From: Holothuria scabra
Lineage: Eukaryota > Echinodermata > Holothuroidea > Aspidochirotida > Holothuriidae
Assembly: GCA_037179385.1 (NCBI GenBank)
Contig: CM074179.1
Span: 74,203,719-74,267,718 of the forward strand
Reading direction: 5' to 3'
Length of the DNA stretch: 64,000 bases
The notes under the pieces were generated by a model. The model had not been told where the DNA came from. It was given only the letters and a program-made list of their open reading frames with translations, and did not search any database. Shown here in pieces: positions 51,640 through 62,370 of this stretch. The translations under genes were made by a program, and so were the position numbers. Position 1 is the first letter of the stretch, and the number at the start of each line of letters is the position of its first letter.

Positions 51640-52700
51640 CCACGTCTGGTTTTCCAGTTGTGGCTCACAGGCAAGTCTCCGTATTTCAACCTAGGGAGTG
51701 GGAGGGCAGTACGGGGGGGGGGGGGACGGAGGCATGTGGGCACTTTATAAAAGCGAAATAATTTCTGCCACTGCATACTGTATGCAGATTGTAGTTTCTT
51801 TTTCAATGATTTTTTCATTCTTTTCCAGCGTGTCCTTTTTATTCTTAAGTAGTTAAGTTTTTTCATTCCAAATACAGAGAAGTATAGCCTGTCAAGTAGC
51901 CAGTGAGAGGGGTATAACAGTTGGAGAACAATGATCTTAACATTAAATGTTATCGTACGAACATCGGATAATGTAGTTTGATAGAGACCAAGAAAATAAA
52001 CTATCCAGATCTTTCTGCAGCAGTAAGGCATCTTCCAAAATGCTTATCTTCCTATAAAGCTTATTATCATCTGCAAACTTACTTACAAGATACAATATGT
52101 AAGATAACTATCGATATCATTGATGAAAATTAAGGACAGAATTAAGTTACCATTGACAGCAACTCTTTGAGATCTACAGTACCATGAAGCCAGGAATTTA
52201 TCCAATCTGCACATTTGCCCTGAACCCCTAACAACGCAGTTAAACCATCAGTGTACCTAATGGAACTTTATCAAAGGCCTTTGAAAAGTCAAGGTAAATG
52301 ACATCAACCAGAGGCTGCGGAGTCAATTTTGAAGGGCAGGGGCTAATCATTGAAGCGGCCCAATATGTCCAATACAATAAATGCAGTTTAAGGCAGTCAA
52401 AAATGCCCACAACAAAAAAAGTGCGGGGGCTAAACCCCCCCCCCCCCCGTCTCCACGGTCCCTGTCAACGCCATACCCGGAATCAAGAGATGAAGAGATA
52501 TCTTGAAGAAATGCTCAGAAAGTTAGTAACACAAGATCAGCTTGGCAGGAACCCATGCTGTGACAGATTAAGTAAGTAAACTATCCTGAATTAAAGATTC
52601 CATAACTTTGCACACAATACTGGTTAAACTGGCATGCCTGTAATTGCAAGGCACACTTTGGTCCCGGTTCTTAAATATTGGAGTAATTTGCTACCTCGCC
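51640..52700 (-). pseudogene. Decayed CR1-like LINE reverse transcriptase
   Basis: Read on the minus strand from 52690, one finds in order ITPIFKNRDQS, SLTSIVCKVMESLI, QHGFLPS, VDVIYLDFSKAFDKVP (RT motif A, 52250-52310) and KFADDNKLYRKI (motif C, F-A-D-D) with LLLQKDLDSL. These are the standard CR1/jockey-type RT blocks. Frames shift repeatedly and in-frame stops occur, so it is a pseudogene. The part toward 51640 is no longer recognisable. Confidence 0.8.
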
Positions 52701-52905
52701 AGTTCTTGATAATACAACTCTGTGGCCTTTGCTCTGAAAATAGACACCGTCCACAAGACTTATTATTGAAAAATACCCATTTTACCACCCATAACAAAGC
52801 TAAACGATCTTCAAAAATTATTATTTGATACAAAACAACATTCCCTACAACCTGCATTACACCATACCCATGAAACCGCCTGTCTTGGAGGAGATAGCAG
52901 ACAAA
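52697..52905 (+). repeat. Direct repeat, copy 1
   Basis: About 210 bp matching 56594-56806 in the same orientation: CTTGATAATACAACTCTGTG, AAAATAGACACCGTCCAC, AAAACAACATTCCCTACAA and CATACCCATGAAACCGCC correspond. It abuts the LINE relic. Confidence 0.8.
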
Positions 52906-53759
52906 GCCAAATTTCAGACTTTCTTGTTAAACTCATAAGCTGTGACTGTATCTGGAACAGGCGTTCTAGAGACTATCCATATACCGTACACTAGCCTACA
53001 CGCTAAATATACAAAGCTTCCCAGGGCTGTAACTATGTGATCTGGATGGATCAATAGTAGTCCATCAATGGTCACTTCTCTGTGCTTGCTATCACAAGAC
53101 AATGAACAATTGATACTCTGTGCAGCTTTACACGATTATTGGCAAAATCCTCGCAACCAATTGTCATAAATGATAAGCTCATAAACAACTGATAAGAAAA
53201 AAGGTTCAAGCATTCACTTCTCTTTGAACTGGTATATTTTGCTACTATCTTATATTTGTATATTTACAAAAGTAACTGTAACTTATTTTCGAACAAAATG
53301 AATTGATGCTATCCTTTGCAAAAAAGCCCAATGCCATATCTGAATGAAAAGGCTAACACACTGATCTATATTACTGGATTGCATAACCCATTGTGTAAGC
53401 ATGGGTCTATGTTATTGAAGCTCACAGTTGTCAGCTGGCACCACATTTCTAGGACCCACGTAGCGCCACAAAAAATTCAAATTCAAATTCATTTATTTAT
53501 AAAGCGTTAAATCTGTAAAAACATACATTCTAAAACGCTGAACAAAAGTAACAGACAAAAAAAAATTGATGTAATTGGACTCCCAAAAAGACCAAAGTGT
53601 ATTCACAACTTGTACTGGTAATTGATAGCAACTATCAATTTTAATCCAAATGAATAAGAGGGTCTAGAATTTTCATAATTAGAAAAAATGCTATGCAACT
53701 TCAAGAAAAAACAACAGGCCTGCTTTAGCTGCCTGTCTGCTATGATGATGTTAGTTAGA

Positions 53760-53815
53760 TGGGATTTTACAGCCCAGTTTCTAACCAATTGGTTTAGTCA
53801 AACCGGCCACAGTCT
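53760..53815 (+). repeat. Dispersed repeat fragment
   Basis: ACAGCCCAGTTTCTAACCAA followed by TTGGTTTAGTCAAACCGGCC matches the sequence just after the minisatellite at 28570-28620. A further piece of the same family (TTTCCAGTTGTGGCTCACAG) is at 51650-51670. Confidence 0.55.
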
Positions 53816-54395
53816 TCCATGAAAGCTATGTTGATGCTACAAATTCACTAGTCATGTGGAAAAATGTCGCCCAAGAAGATTGAGCTGAAACCATGGTCAC
53901 TGAATGGCAGGATAACTTGTAGAAGTTGTAGTGATGTATGTTGACTTGGGCTAACAATGTCTCTACTACACACAGAGCAGACTCAAACAACGCTCTCTGT
54001 ATAGCAGTATAGCCTAAAAGCAAACACTGGTAGCCTAGTCTGTTTCTTTATCCAACCAGTTGCATTCCTTGAAGAGAGTTAGGTTGTTAAAGTAGGCTCC
54101 TGATGTTACGAAGAGTCGAAGACTTGTCTCTTCAAAGAATAGCCTTTGGTACTGGCTGGGTTTTACATGGCTTTCTCCTTGACACAAGGCCATCTGGAAT
54201 TCTAAAACTGGTGTCCCTTCTGTCATAGCAACTTCAGTCCTGGCCATCTTTAAACTGTCTTCAGTGTTTCAAGAGCTTAATACCCCCATGTTCGACTCAG
54301 GATAGATGAGAATCATGTTTTTCTTCTAAAAATATGACCAGGTATAGGGTTAGGGTTACGAACACATAGCAATGTATAAGGTAAGGGTCACATAC

Positions 54396-54781
54396 CAGGC
54401 CCGTAGCCGGGGGGTCAGAGGGTTCGAACGATCCACCCCAACTTGAGAGGGGTCCATTTTTCCAGCCCTGTGTTTGAAGGGTCAGCTATGAAATTTTTTT
54501 CTTGACATATCGAGGACCAATTTCTGTTCACTTCTTCAAAGGTGGTGCACTGTGTGGAATTCCTGGCAAAAAAGGACTTCTGTTGTGTTCAAAAGCCCCC
54601 AAAAATGCTCCAGATTGCAGGAGATCTGCAGGTTTCAAACTTTTCCGGGGAAGCATGCCCCAGACCCCTATCAGCTGCATGCTTACAGCACGTGCCAGCC
54701 ACCTCCGTATTTGGAAAAAGGTCCACATCTTGGAAAAAAGACCCACCCCTTCACATGGGCTGGCTACGGAGTACGGGCCTG
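54396..54781. mobile_element. TIR element with CAGGCCCGTA ends
   Basis: Begins CAGGCCCGTAGCCGGGG and ends GGCTACGGAGTACGGGCCTG, inverted repeats. CATAC precedes the left end and follows the right end, a possible 5-bp target duplication. The three overlapping ORFs of 72-120 codons across it have no recognisable domain, so it is treated as non-autonomous. Confidence 0.6.
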
Positions 54782-55135
54782 CATACCCATAGTAAATGGC
54801 TGATAAAATACTGGGCTATGGTTAGGGATACAGATACTGTACATACAAGCACGTGCAGGTATGACACTTCCAGGAAAGGAAACCAGTTAGTACCAATACT
54901 GTAGCTCTGAAGTTTAAACCACTGAAAAATTAACCCCGCTGGTAGGCCTTTGGTTTAAGTTGGATCAAGGCCACTACGCTACTACTAGCCTACAAACATT
55001 TGCGACCTGAGCTTATATACCTCGGCTAGGCTAACTGAGACATACTGTAACTGCATTACTAAAAACTACTGTAGAACTCTTTAAATCATGAAATCATGTC
55101 ACATTAATTTTAGTGATAACTTGACAAGTATGAAA

Positions 55136-55555
55136 TAGGGCTGTGAACGTGTAGCTATTTATCACTAAACAATCGCATGTGGAATAAATGTTTAGTGCAA
55201 AGCTACAAGCAATTAATAAATCGCAAAACCTGTTTTTGACAGTTTCTTATCTTGTATACTCTGATGATCCCTATTTTTTGTTAAATGGAACGTTCTGGGC
55301 ATATTTGAACCTTGTACTGTAGGCTTCAAAGTTTCAGAATAATTTGATTTTACCATGTAACAATCCACTATTTAACATATCAACTATAGGCCTATATTAT
55401 TATTTCTGCATTACAATCAGTATCACTCACTACATACTGTACATACTGAAATTATTTTTTTTCTTTGTGATAAGCTAATCGCGATTAATCGCTAAACGAT
55501 CGCAAATTTTGTGAGGTTAAATGTTTAGTTCTTTTGCTAAACGTTCACAGCCCTA
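55136..55555. mobile_element. 420-bp hAT-like MITE with perfect 8-bp TSD
   Basis: Terminal inverted repeats TAGGGCTGTGAACGTGTAGC and (from the right) TAGGGCTGTGAACGTTTAGC, one mismatch in 20. Flanked by GTATGAAA at 55128-55135 and again at 55556-55563. Subterminal CTAAACNATCGCA words recur near both ends. The 8-bp duplication marks hAT-type integration. Non-coding. Confidence 0.92.
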
Positions 55556-55739
55556 GTATGAAATCTAGAAACATCGAAAGTCCATCCACGCGTGGTGTAT
55601 CAGATGTATCTGGGTGTGTTAATACGGCAATGATTTCTTACAAATTACCTAGCCTAGTACAACATAAAACTCTTTAAGATGTTTCTGCTGATACATTAAC
55701 TTACAAAGTTACAGGCTACAGCCTACAAACATTTGTAAG

Positions 55740-56140
55740 CTTATACCCAGGCCTAAGTTAGGCAAGGCTAAATGATAACTCATTTCTTTATTAATTATTA
55801 GCCTAACGTTAGGCCTCGGCTAGCCTATAACATTAGCTAAATAGCCTAGCCTAGGCCTACGCCTGTCTCCACATGAAAACAAAACAATATTTTATTTGGT
55901 AAATCCTGGAAAATATACTCCAATAACTCATTACTACTACTTCTTCTTATTACTTACTAGGCCTACTTATGACATGTTTCTATTAATTACTACTAAGTTA
56001 GTACTAGCCTAGGCTATAGTATATAACAATACTAACACTGTTCCTACTAGTACTACCACACTTACCGAAACATGGCACAGTGTAACTAGGCCTAGGCTAG
56101 GCCTAGGCTAAGTTAAGCCTAACGTTAGGCTTGGCCTAAA
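55740..56140. repeat. TAGGCCTA/GCCTAACGTTAGGC-rich block
   Basis: About 400 bp strongly enriched in the palindromic words TAGGCCTA, CCTAGG and AACGTTAGGC, densest at 56090-56130. It has the look of a degenerate short-period repeat and has no ORF. Confidence 0.6.
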
Positions 56141-56593
56141 CCTTATGATAAACATACACCTCACACCGTACCGAATCAGAAACAAAACTCTACCAATTTT
56201 CGTTGAACTAAAACCCCCCACTTTCTTTAATACTTAACCAAAAAAACTCACCTATCCTTGCCTCACTTCTTTAGACCAACAGTGATAACAAGTGTTAGAC
56301 CAGTGTTAATCACATTCTATCGCACCAAGTTCTCTCCACAGTGACAGCACAATATAACTCGACCCATACACTACTACATACACAATACGACTCAGTCCTG
56401 TATTCCTTTTGTACTATAGAACATATATTACATAGAAGCACCTTACTACCGATGACATACTCCAAATCGTCATATCTCCAATTCCGCAAATACACGAAAC
56501 GCGTACGTATACTACCTACCATTTACGTACAACGTTACTGTTAGGATTACTTCCTTGAACCCCATGCAAAACACATTGTCAACCAATAACAAA

Positions 56594-56806
56594 TCAGATC
56601 TTGATAACACACCTCTGTGATCCTTGTTCTAAAAATAGACACCGCCCACGCGATTTTTTAATCAAAATTAACCATTTTAACACCCTTATCAAAGGTTAAC
56701 GACCTTCAATAAATGATATACATTGTAAAACAACATTTCCCACAAGTTACACAACATCACATACCCATGGAACCGCCCTTCTCGGAGGAGTTAGCGGTAA
56801 TTCCTA
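56594..56806 (+). repeat. Direct repeat, copy 2
   Basis: Counterpart of 52697-52905, lying immediately inside the palindrome at 56835-56866. It may be the true subterminal part of the GTTGCGG element. Confidence 0.8.
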
Positions 56807-56834
56807 ATTTTCGACCCCTGTGGCGACTGCTATA

Positions 56835-56866
56835 GTTGCGGCTGCCTGCGTGGCAGGCACCGCAAC
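56835..56866. repeat. 32-bp GTTGCGG palindrome
   Basis: Outer arms GTTGCGG/CCGCAAC and inner arms TGCCTGC/GCAGGCA around GTG give a near-perfect hairpin. It forms the right boundary of the 5.4-kb candidate element. Confidence 0.85.
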
Positions 56867-57004
56867 TAAAAATGGATAACGTTACCCTGTCCGGATTTTT
56901 TTTGGGATATTTTGACCTTCATGAAACTATAGCTGACAGAAAGAAACATTGTGTTATTCATAGTGCAGGGTAGTTTTCTAACCTGTAAATCTAATGAGAG
57001 ACGT

Positions 57005-58586
57005 GGGTGTCAGGCTGTGACGTCACCATTGAAGAGGCTTGTCACGATACCATGCACAGGGTTGACCATCTGAGACTGAAAGGTGTTCAGGTGCGCGACA
57101 TTTGGGAATACGAGTATGAAAAGCAACTTCAAATTAATTCCGAGATGAAACATTTGACAGATGCCATCGAGATCATGGAACCTCTTCACCCACGTGATGC
57201 CTTTCTGGAGACCGAATCAATGCCATAAAACTTCATCACGTAATTACCCCTGGGGAATAAAATCGTTATATTGACGTTATATTGTTCTTTGTACTAATGG
57301 GTATGCAAGTACGGTGAATTTCGAATCGGCCATCCAACCATTTTCACAGAGAATTTGGAAAATTGTGTTCGACTACAAATGACTCATATGTCGTGTCTGC
57401 CTCCTCCTTGCCTTTATCATCCTGTTCTCCCTCAACGAATCAACGGTAACTTGCTATTCCCACTGTGTGCTTCCCGGGGCTCCGAAGAACATCACGGAAC
57501 GTGTGGTCATTCGGACGCTGTAAGTGCCTTGGAAGAAACATGGGTTAGTCTAGATCGAGCTTCATAAGGCTCTGACGAGAGGTTACAAGCTCAGGAAAAT
57601 ACATGAAGTGCAGCACTTTGACAAAACCACACAGTACGACCCTGACACTAAGAAGGTGGATTGTTTGTCGATTACATCAATAGATTTCTAAAATTAAAAC
57701 AAGGGGCAAACGGTTGGGTAAGTCACTGTCCGATGGAACAGGAGAAATTGTAATACATAGAGGACTATGCCAAGAAAGAGGAAATCTACTAAGACAGAAA
57801 CGCCATTGCCAAACACGACGGGAAAATGGCGTTAGCCAAATTAATGTTACATTCATTTTGGGAGAAGTTTGGGCAGAGATCAAAATTACCTGAAACAACT
57901 TTTGTCAATATCCTGTAAAGTTATTTGGAACTCCTGCTCGATGACACAAAACAGGTCAAACACCTACGTTTTGTATCCGATGACATAGCAAAAATAAAAT
58001 GGGAACACGATTATGACTACATCTCGGTCGGGCCTAACAGGAATGTATTTATCTCTGCTACACCACAGTCCAAGCCAGACTGAAATTGTATTCATACTTG
58101 GAACGACTAGATAGACGCATATTGTACTTTGACACGGATGCCATCATTAACGAAAGAACACCAGACGCTCAGGATCTTCCACTCGGTAACTTTCTCGGCG
58201 ATATGACCGATCATTTGAGGAAACCGTACGGAGAGAAGAGCTACATCACAGAATTTGTTTCAGGAGGACCCAAAATTCAAACATACAGAGTGTATAGTCG
58301 GGAAGGCCAATTATCCTCCACGGTTTGCAAAGTCAGAGTCATTACCTTGACCTTTTCATGAAAACAGCATATAAACTCCGAGTCTATACGGCAACTTCTA
58401 CCAACCCTGGCCAGTATGCGACACAGATGAAAGTACAAATGTGACGGTCCTCTATCCAAGAAAAATTCTAAAGGCTGAATCCAGGTTTCGTTGTTTCTAA
58501 ATCTCCTAAGAAGGACTACCGATTGGTGTGCAGCCAGAGGGCGCTGAGAGATGATTACACGACAAAACCGTATGGTTCTGGGGAAT
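57005..58586 (+). pseudogene. Decayed Polinton/Maverick-type protein-primed DNA polymerase B
   Basis: Fragments in changing frames follow the order of the protein-primed family B polymerases of Polintons (related to adintovirus polymerases). The N-terminal part at 57007-57220 holds DIWEYEYEK and EPLHPRDAF. The region near 57265, where motif A is expected, is broken. YHPVLPQ and LLFPLCA follow at about 57417-57470, and a segment near 57830-57870 ends in FGQRS. Motif C is seen as YFDTDAI at 58125-58150. Then come [17 protein letters not shown] and CKVR, and a C-terminal DDYTTKPYG near 58550-58576. At least six frameshifts or stops break it. No capsid, integrase, ATPase or protease remains nearby, so this is an isolated, dead relic of a large element. 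Confidence 0.85.
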
Positions 58587-59663
58587 CAAACCACTGTTTT
58601 CCATGACACTTTGACAGGTTTCTTCAGTGGTAGTCATGAATACAAGGTTGAAACATTTCTTTACTTCTCCTTCTCTGAACCCGTTGGCAGCAGAAAAACG
58701 TAGGCAAAACATATATTTATATCCTCGACACACTGCTAATGTCGATAAAATAAAATTACAAACTGGCCTGTGTCGTTTTCATATTAAAATTTTATCTAGG
58801 CCCATAAAAATCATAGTTTGCCAATTGCCTCTCACGACTAAAAGTAGTTACTTTCTTTGTGTTGACTATGGGTTATCATTTTTTTTTTTTTATGAAACAA
58901 TCAAACGCGTATGCTTTTATTTTCCAAACCTGTTCCAGTATTCATGGTCGTATGCTCCGTTAGTCTATTTACGACGCGTGCTCCGTCCCTTGCTCCACAT
59001 GCCATATCGCCTTTTGGCATGGCACACGTTTGTCATCTGCCAGTTGCATTTTCAGGTGCCTCATGGTAGTCTCGGCAACCGAGCATCTACCATCAAAAAG
59101 CCTTTTAAAGTGATACTCGATATCGATCAACAAACAAACGATTTAAGAATGTCTTAAAATTTACTGTCCATCTTATTATTTTGCAGCCCTTCATTATTCT
59201 GTTGGCTCATAACTTCTGCTTTATGTCAATATTATGACTTATTTGAAAAAAATATGACTAATTGTTTGCTGCGATTCCTTTGAATGTGTAATTTTTTGCG
59301 GTGGTAGAGTAGACAAAAAGAAAAGTGTTGCAGCATGAACTCCAAAGGACCACCACACAGGCTGCGAACTATTTTCTGGTGACGGAAACAAAACATCGGA
59401 CAAAAGAATCATAGTCGGCTGTTGTCCCTCATCCTTCGTCACAATGACATGTAAAATCCAAAGTAGTGCTTGCTACGTGAAAGTGTTTCTTTGAAATGTA
59501 TTACATTTATATGGGACTGAAGGAGCCAATAAATAGAGCTGCACTCAAACTGCATTCTGTTTTCATTGTTTCTGTAGTGTCATGTGTCAAACAATAGGGC
59601 TCTTTATGAACCTAATCCATCCCATATCCCCATCCTTGTCCGTAATCACTTAAATGACAATAC

Positions 59664-59676
59664 GTTGCCTAGCAAC
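59664..59676. promoter_or_regulatory. X box (RFX-type site), distal
   Basis: GTTGCCTAGCAAC, a perfect 13-bp X-box palindrome matching the RFX consensus. It lies 203 bp upstream of an identical copy but has no CRE or CCAAT box at the matching distances. Confidence 0.6.
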
Positions 59677-59781
59677 ATCACCTTAACATGTGTGACCCGA
59701 ATGTAGATATTGCTGTCGGTAGACTTCACTCAAAAAAAGTAAAAGTTAATCACCATTGAATGAAACCAATTGTTTCATGTC

Positions 59782-59912
59782 ATTTGCATTTCACTATACC
59801 CGAATCACTTTGACCTTGACCTAGCGGTATCATCGGTTCGCTTAGACAATGACCGTGACCTTGACCGTTGCCTAGCAACGTTGACGTCATCCCTATGCTG
59901 GCTTCTGATTGG
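59782..59912 (+). promoter_or_regulatory. Composite promoter module: octamer, ERR/NR5A sites, X box, CRE, CCAAT
   Basis: In order: octamer ATTTGCAT (59782-59789); TGACCTTGA, an ERR/NR5A-type half-site extended by TCA, at 59811-59819 and 59856-59864; X box GTTGCCTAGCAAC (59867-59879); CRE TGACGTCA (59882-59889); inverted CCAAT box CTGATTGG (59905-59912). The last three have the same order and spacing as the X, X2 and Y boxes of MHC class II promoters, where RFX, CREB/ATF and NF-Y bind together and recruit an NLR-family coactivator. RFX, CREB and NF-Y also co-occur at ciliary and housekeeping promoters, so immune function is not implied by the sequence alone. Confidence 0.6.
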
Positions 59913-60017
59913 TTACTTCCAAAAAAGCTGGCTCTAACTACTGTATTAAAGCTTAAGCCTACTGGTACATTGCGAGTATTCGTGTGTAGGCCTAATCCTT
60001 TGGTGAACTTGGTCGGT

Positions 60018-60024
60018 TATATAA
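60018..60024 (+). promoter_or_regulatory. TATA-box candidate
   Basis: TATATAA in the context GGTTATATAAACAGC, 105 bp downstream of the CCAAT box. Transcription would start near 60048 if it is used. Confidence 0.4.
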
Positions 60025-60087
60025 ACAGCTACTCGGCTATCAAGAGGCTTTACAATTACCTTAGCACGCATCAATATACCCACTAGG

Positions 60088-60192
60088 ATGCCGGTGTGTA
60101 GCGTAGTTACTAGAGCTGCATGTTTTGTGCTTGGTTTATTTCAACTACTCGTATTGACGTTAAATGTTAGGTTTTTCCTGCCCTGTGCATGA
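60088..60192 (+). CDS. Short ORF resembling a signal peptide, or a uORF
   Basis: First ATG downstream of the TATA candidate, with A at -3. It encodes 34 residues: a short polar start (MPVCSVVTRAA), a hydrophobic core (CFVLGLFQLLVLTL), then RFFLPCA and a stop. The core has the length and composition of a signal-peptide h-region. A donor AAT|GTTAGG at about 60164-60170 could splice it in phase 0, but the site is weak. Alternatively it is an upstream ORF for the ATG at 60260. No downstream exon could be assigned. Confidence 0.3.
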   Translation: MPVCSVVTRAACFVLGLFQLLVLTLNVRFFLPCA

Positions 60193-60259
60193 AAGTCGTA
60201 GAGACTTTGAGGTACAACCCCTTTCGTAGATCTAGAGGGAGCTGTAGGCTGGACGGATC

Positions 60260-60284
60260 ATGAGGAAAACAGAAGAAGTGGATG
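60260..60284 (+). CDS. Candidate first coding exon (second ATG)
   Basis: ATG with A at -3 opens a frame MRKTEEVD and reaches a strong donor GATG|GTAAGC in phase 1 after 25 bp. It is about 210 bp downstream of the predicted transcription start. The product is unknown because the next exon was not identified before the window ends. Confidence 0.3.
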
Positions 60285-62370
60285 GTAAGCACCTAAGTTC
60301 GCTATATCTTGGAACTTGGGTCCCTTCAAGGTAAGCAAGGCTCAAATCCCATTACCATACACTCAATCAAAATGTAGGCCTACTTTGTGTTTTGAAGTTC
60401 TAAATGCATTCATGTAGGCTACCCGACGTCTCAGAAAATATTCAGAGTTTTCATTTTCGTTATTCTGGTTTTCAAAATGTCAATTTTTCCACGATTTTTT
60501 TTTTTTCTTTTTTCAAAATAAAAGTGAAAGAACTTTTGACAAAAGCGAGTTTATTGTTTTACAAATTAAGGTTAAGTCACAGTGGTCTTTAAATATTAGT
60601 TTTACTTTCTTCAAAAGGCACTCATTAAACACGGAAAATAGCAGTAGGCTAAAATAGCTGAATGAGTTGGTAAACGTGACGTGAAGTGCATCAAACTATT
60701 AGAAGAAAGTTTGGGATTATAACATTTGCCATAGAGTCGTTTTACTTGTAGTGCGATTCATGGATGGTTCACCACCGTAAGTTTATTGCAAACAAACACT
60801 AAACACATTACTGCATTTTTGGCAGTTCCTTTTAGAATTTGATTCGGGAATTTATTGATAAACCGTTTCAATATTGTGCAGTTACATGTCTATGTATGAA
60901 CATAAATTGCTAGGGGCTTGAATGAAACATCAGAATTGTAAAAGTGTCCCGTTTTCCTTCTTTTATCATTGTGTACGATTTTGTGAGACAAAAACTCCAA
61001 AAACACAAAACAGTATTTCATTCAATGGCGACAACTTAATTTTTTCGTATCTTTATAGCTGTTTCTGGAAAGATTTCACAAACGTACGTTCCTTTCTGTT
61101 GGTAAAGCATTCCTTTCTGTTATGATCCTTGCAACATAATGTGTACTTATGTTCTAAATATTTATAAAGGATGTAATAAACGTGATTTTCTAATTCAGAC
61201 ATGACTTGCTTCCTTCTTTATTAAACCCCCTGTACCATAGTTCCTACTGTCAATCAGTCACTCGGAGTAAGACTAGAAAGGGGAAGTATACTTCTCAAAA
61301 GAGGTAAAAATGTATTGGTGTGAAAGTGTCAGCTTCAATATTCATGGAAGAGTATTCCTATTCTCGCCTGTAGCCCTTGGTTGTATCAATGGAAGTCTAC
61401 ATCCCCCAATTCGATAAAATATCTTGGGTAAATAGTTTTTCTTTCCAATGTTCTAATGTAATGGCAAACATTCAGGCACAAAAGGCATTTCAAACTTGCC
61501 TAAAGACTCCTGTTACATATCTAGCAAGGACAGTATGTTTGTTCACGGTGGGTGGGAGCGTTGTAAGTGAGAGCGAAAGGAGTTTACGGGAAACGGGAAG
61601 TTCTTTTTCAGAGTTTAGACGTATCAGCAGACGCTTGCAAAGTTTGCATTACGTAGGAAATGATGAAAGCAATTAAAAAGGAAACAATTTGGGCTCATTT
61701 TACGAAAAAGGATTCTTTAGGCTTCATTGTCATCTTATCACGGTGGATCTCTTTAGGCCCACATTAAACTCATTTACCTTAAAACAGGAATATGTAAATG
61801 AAAAGGGGAAAGGCTCATTAACTTTTGTGTTCCTACTATTAGTATCGTCCATTGTCAAGCAACTACGTAATATAATTATAAAAGGGGGTTATACGATCAC
61901 CAAGTTCCTGTTTCTATGTCACGACGGTTTTTACTGTGTGTAAATTAAACAATGGTAAAACAAACGCACCACGGGAGCCCAGCTAAGCTCAACAACAGTA
62001 TTCCCGCGTCAAAGTCTTTGTGGTAAAAATTTGATTAATAACATGTATGTTATTAATATAATATTTATACATTCCGTGTCTTTACCAGCTAATGGGTTTT
62101 TTTTTTTTTATATAAACACACAATGAATGGGCTGCGAATATCGGGAAAGGGCTGTCAAACTTCTTTGACTCTACACATTGCGAGTGAGTTTTTCATTGCA
62201 AGTGTGTTTTGTTCACGTACTTTTATACAAGTTTTAAATACGGCTTCAAAAAAAAGCATGAGTTTTGTACTTTGTCCTGTTTGACCTATTCCCACGGCCA
62301 GTTTCAAGCTTCCTTTTTTCACTTTCCCTGATCTGCTATTCCTATTACATCTTAAGCTGCCGGAGTTTAA
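60285..62370. other. Possible intron; no further exon recognised
   Basis: AT-rich sequence. The ORF at 61377-61676 (99 codons) has no recognisable domain and no clear splice sites. Confidence 0.4.

Larger units (their letters stand above)
51498..56866. mobile_element. Candidate composite element bounded by GTTGCGG inverted ends
   Basis: The left end GTTGCGGCGCCTGCCACGCA (continuing GGCAG) is the inverted repeat of the right end, with one mismatch over 25 bp. Outside lie TAA at 51495-51497 and TAA at 56867-56869, a possible 3-bp target duplication of PIF/Harbinger type. The right end is itself a 32-bp palindrome. No transposase is visible within the 5.4 kb; instead it contains a LINE relic and two TIR elements. 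It may be one old element or merely two solo copies of a palindromic repeat. Confidence 0.4.

Noticed and set aside
51498..56866. Intact PIF/Harbinger transposon
   Set aside because: Ends and TAA flanks are suggestive, but there is no transposase or Myb-like ORF inside; kept only as a candidate.
57005..58586. Complete Polinton or endogenous adintovirus
   Set aside because: Only a broken polymerase is present; no capsid, ATPase, protease, integrase or long terminal inverted repeats were found.
58627..59157. 176-codon ORF after the polB relic
   Set aside because: No similarity to Polinton proteins, low-complexity Phe run from a T tract, frame overlaps non-coding-looking DNA.
62033..62056. ATTAATAACAT inverted stem as a regulatory site
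   Set aside because: AT-rich 11-bp stem expected by chance in such DNA; no context.
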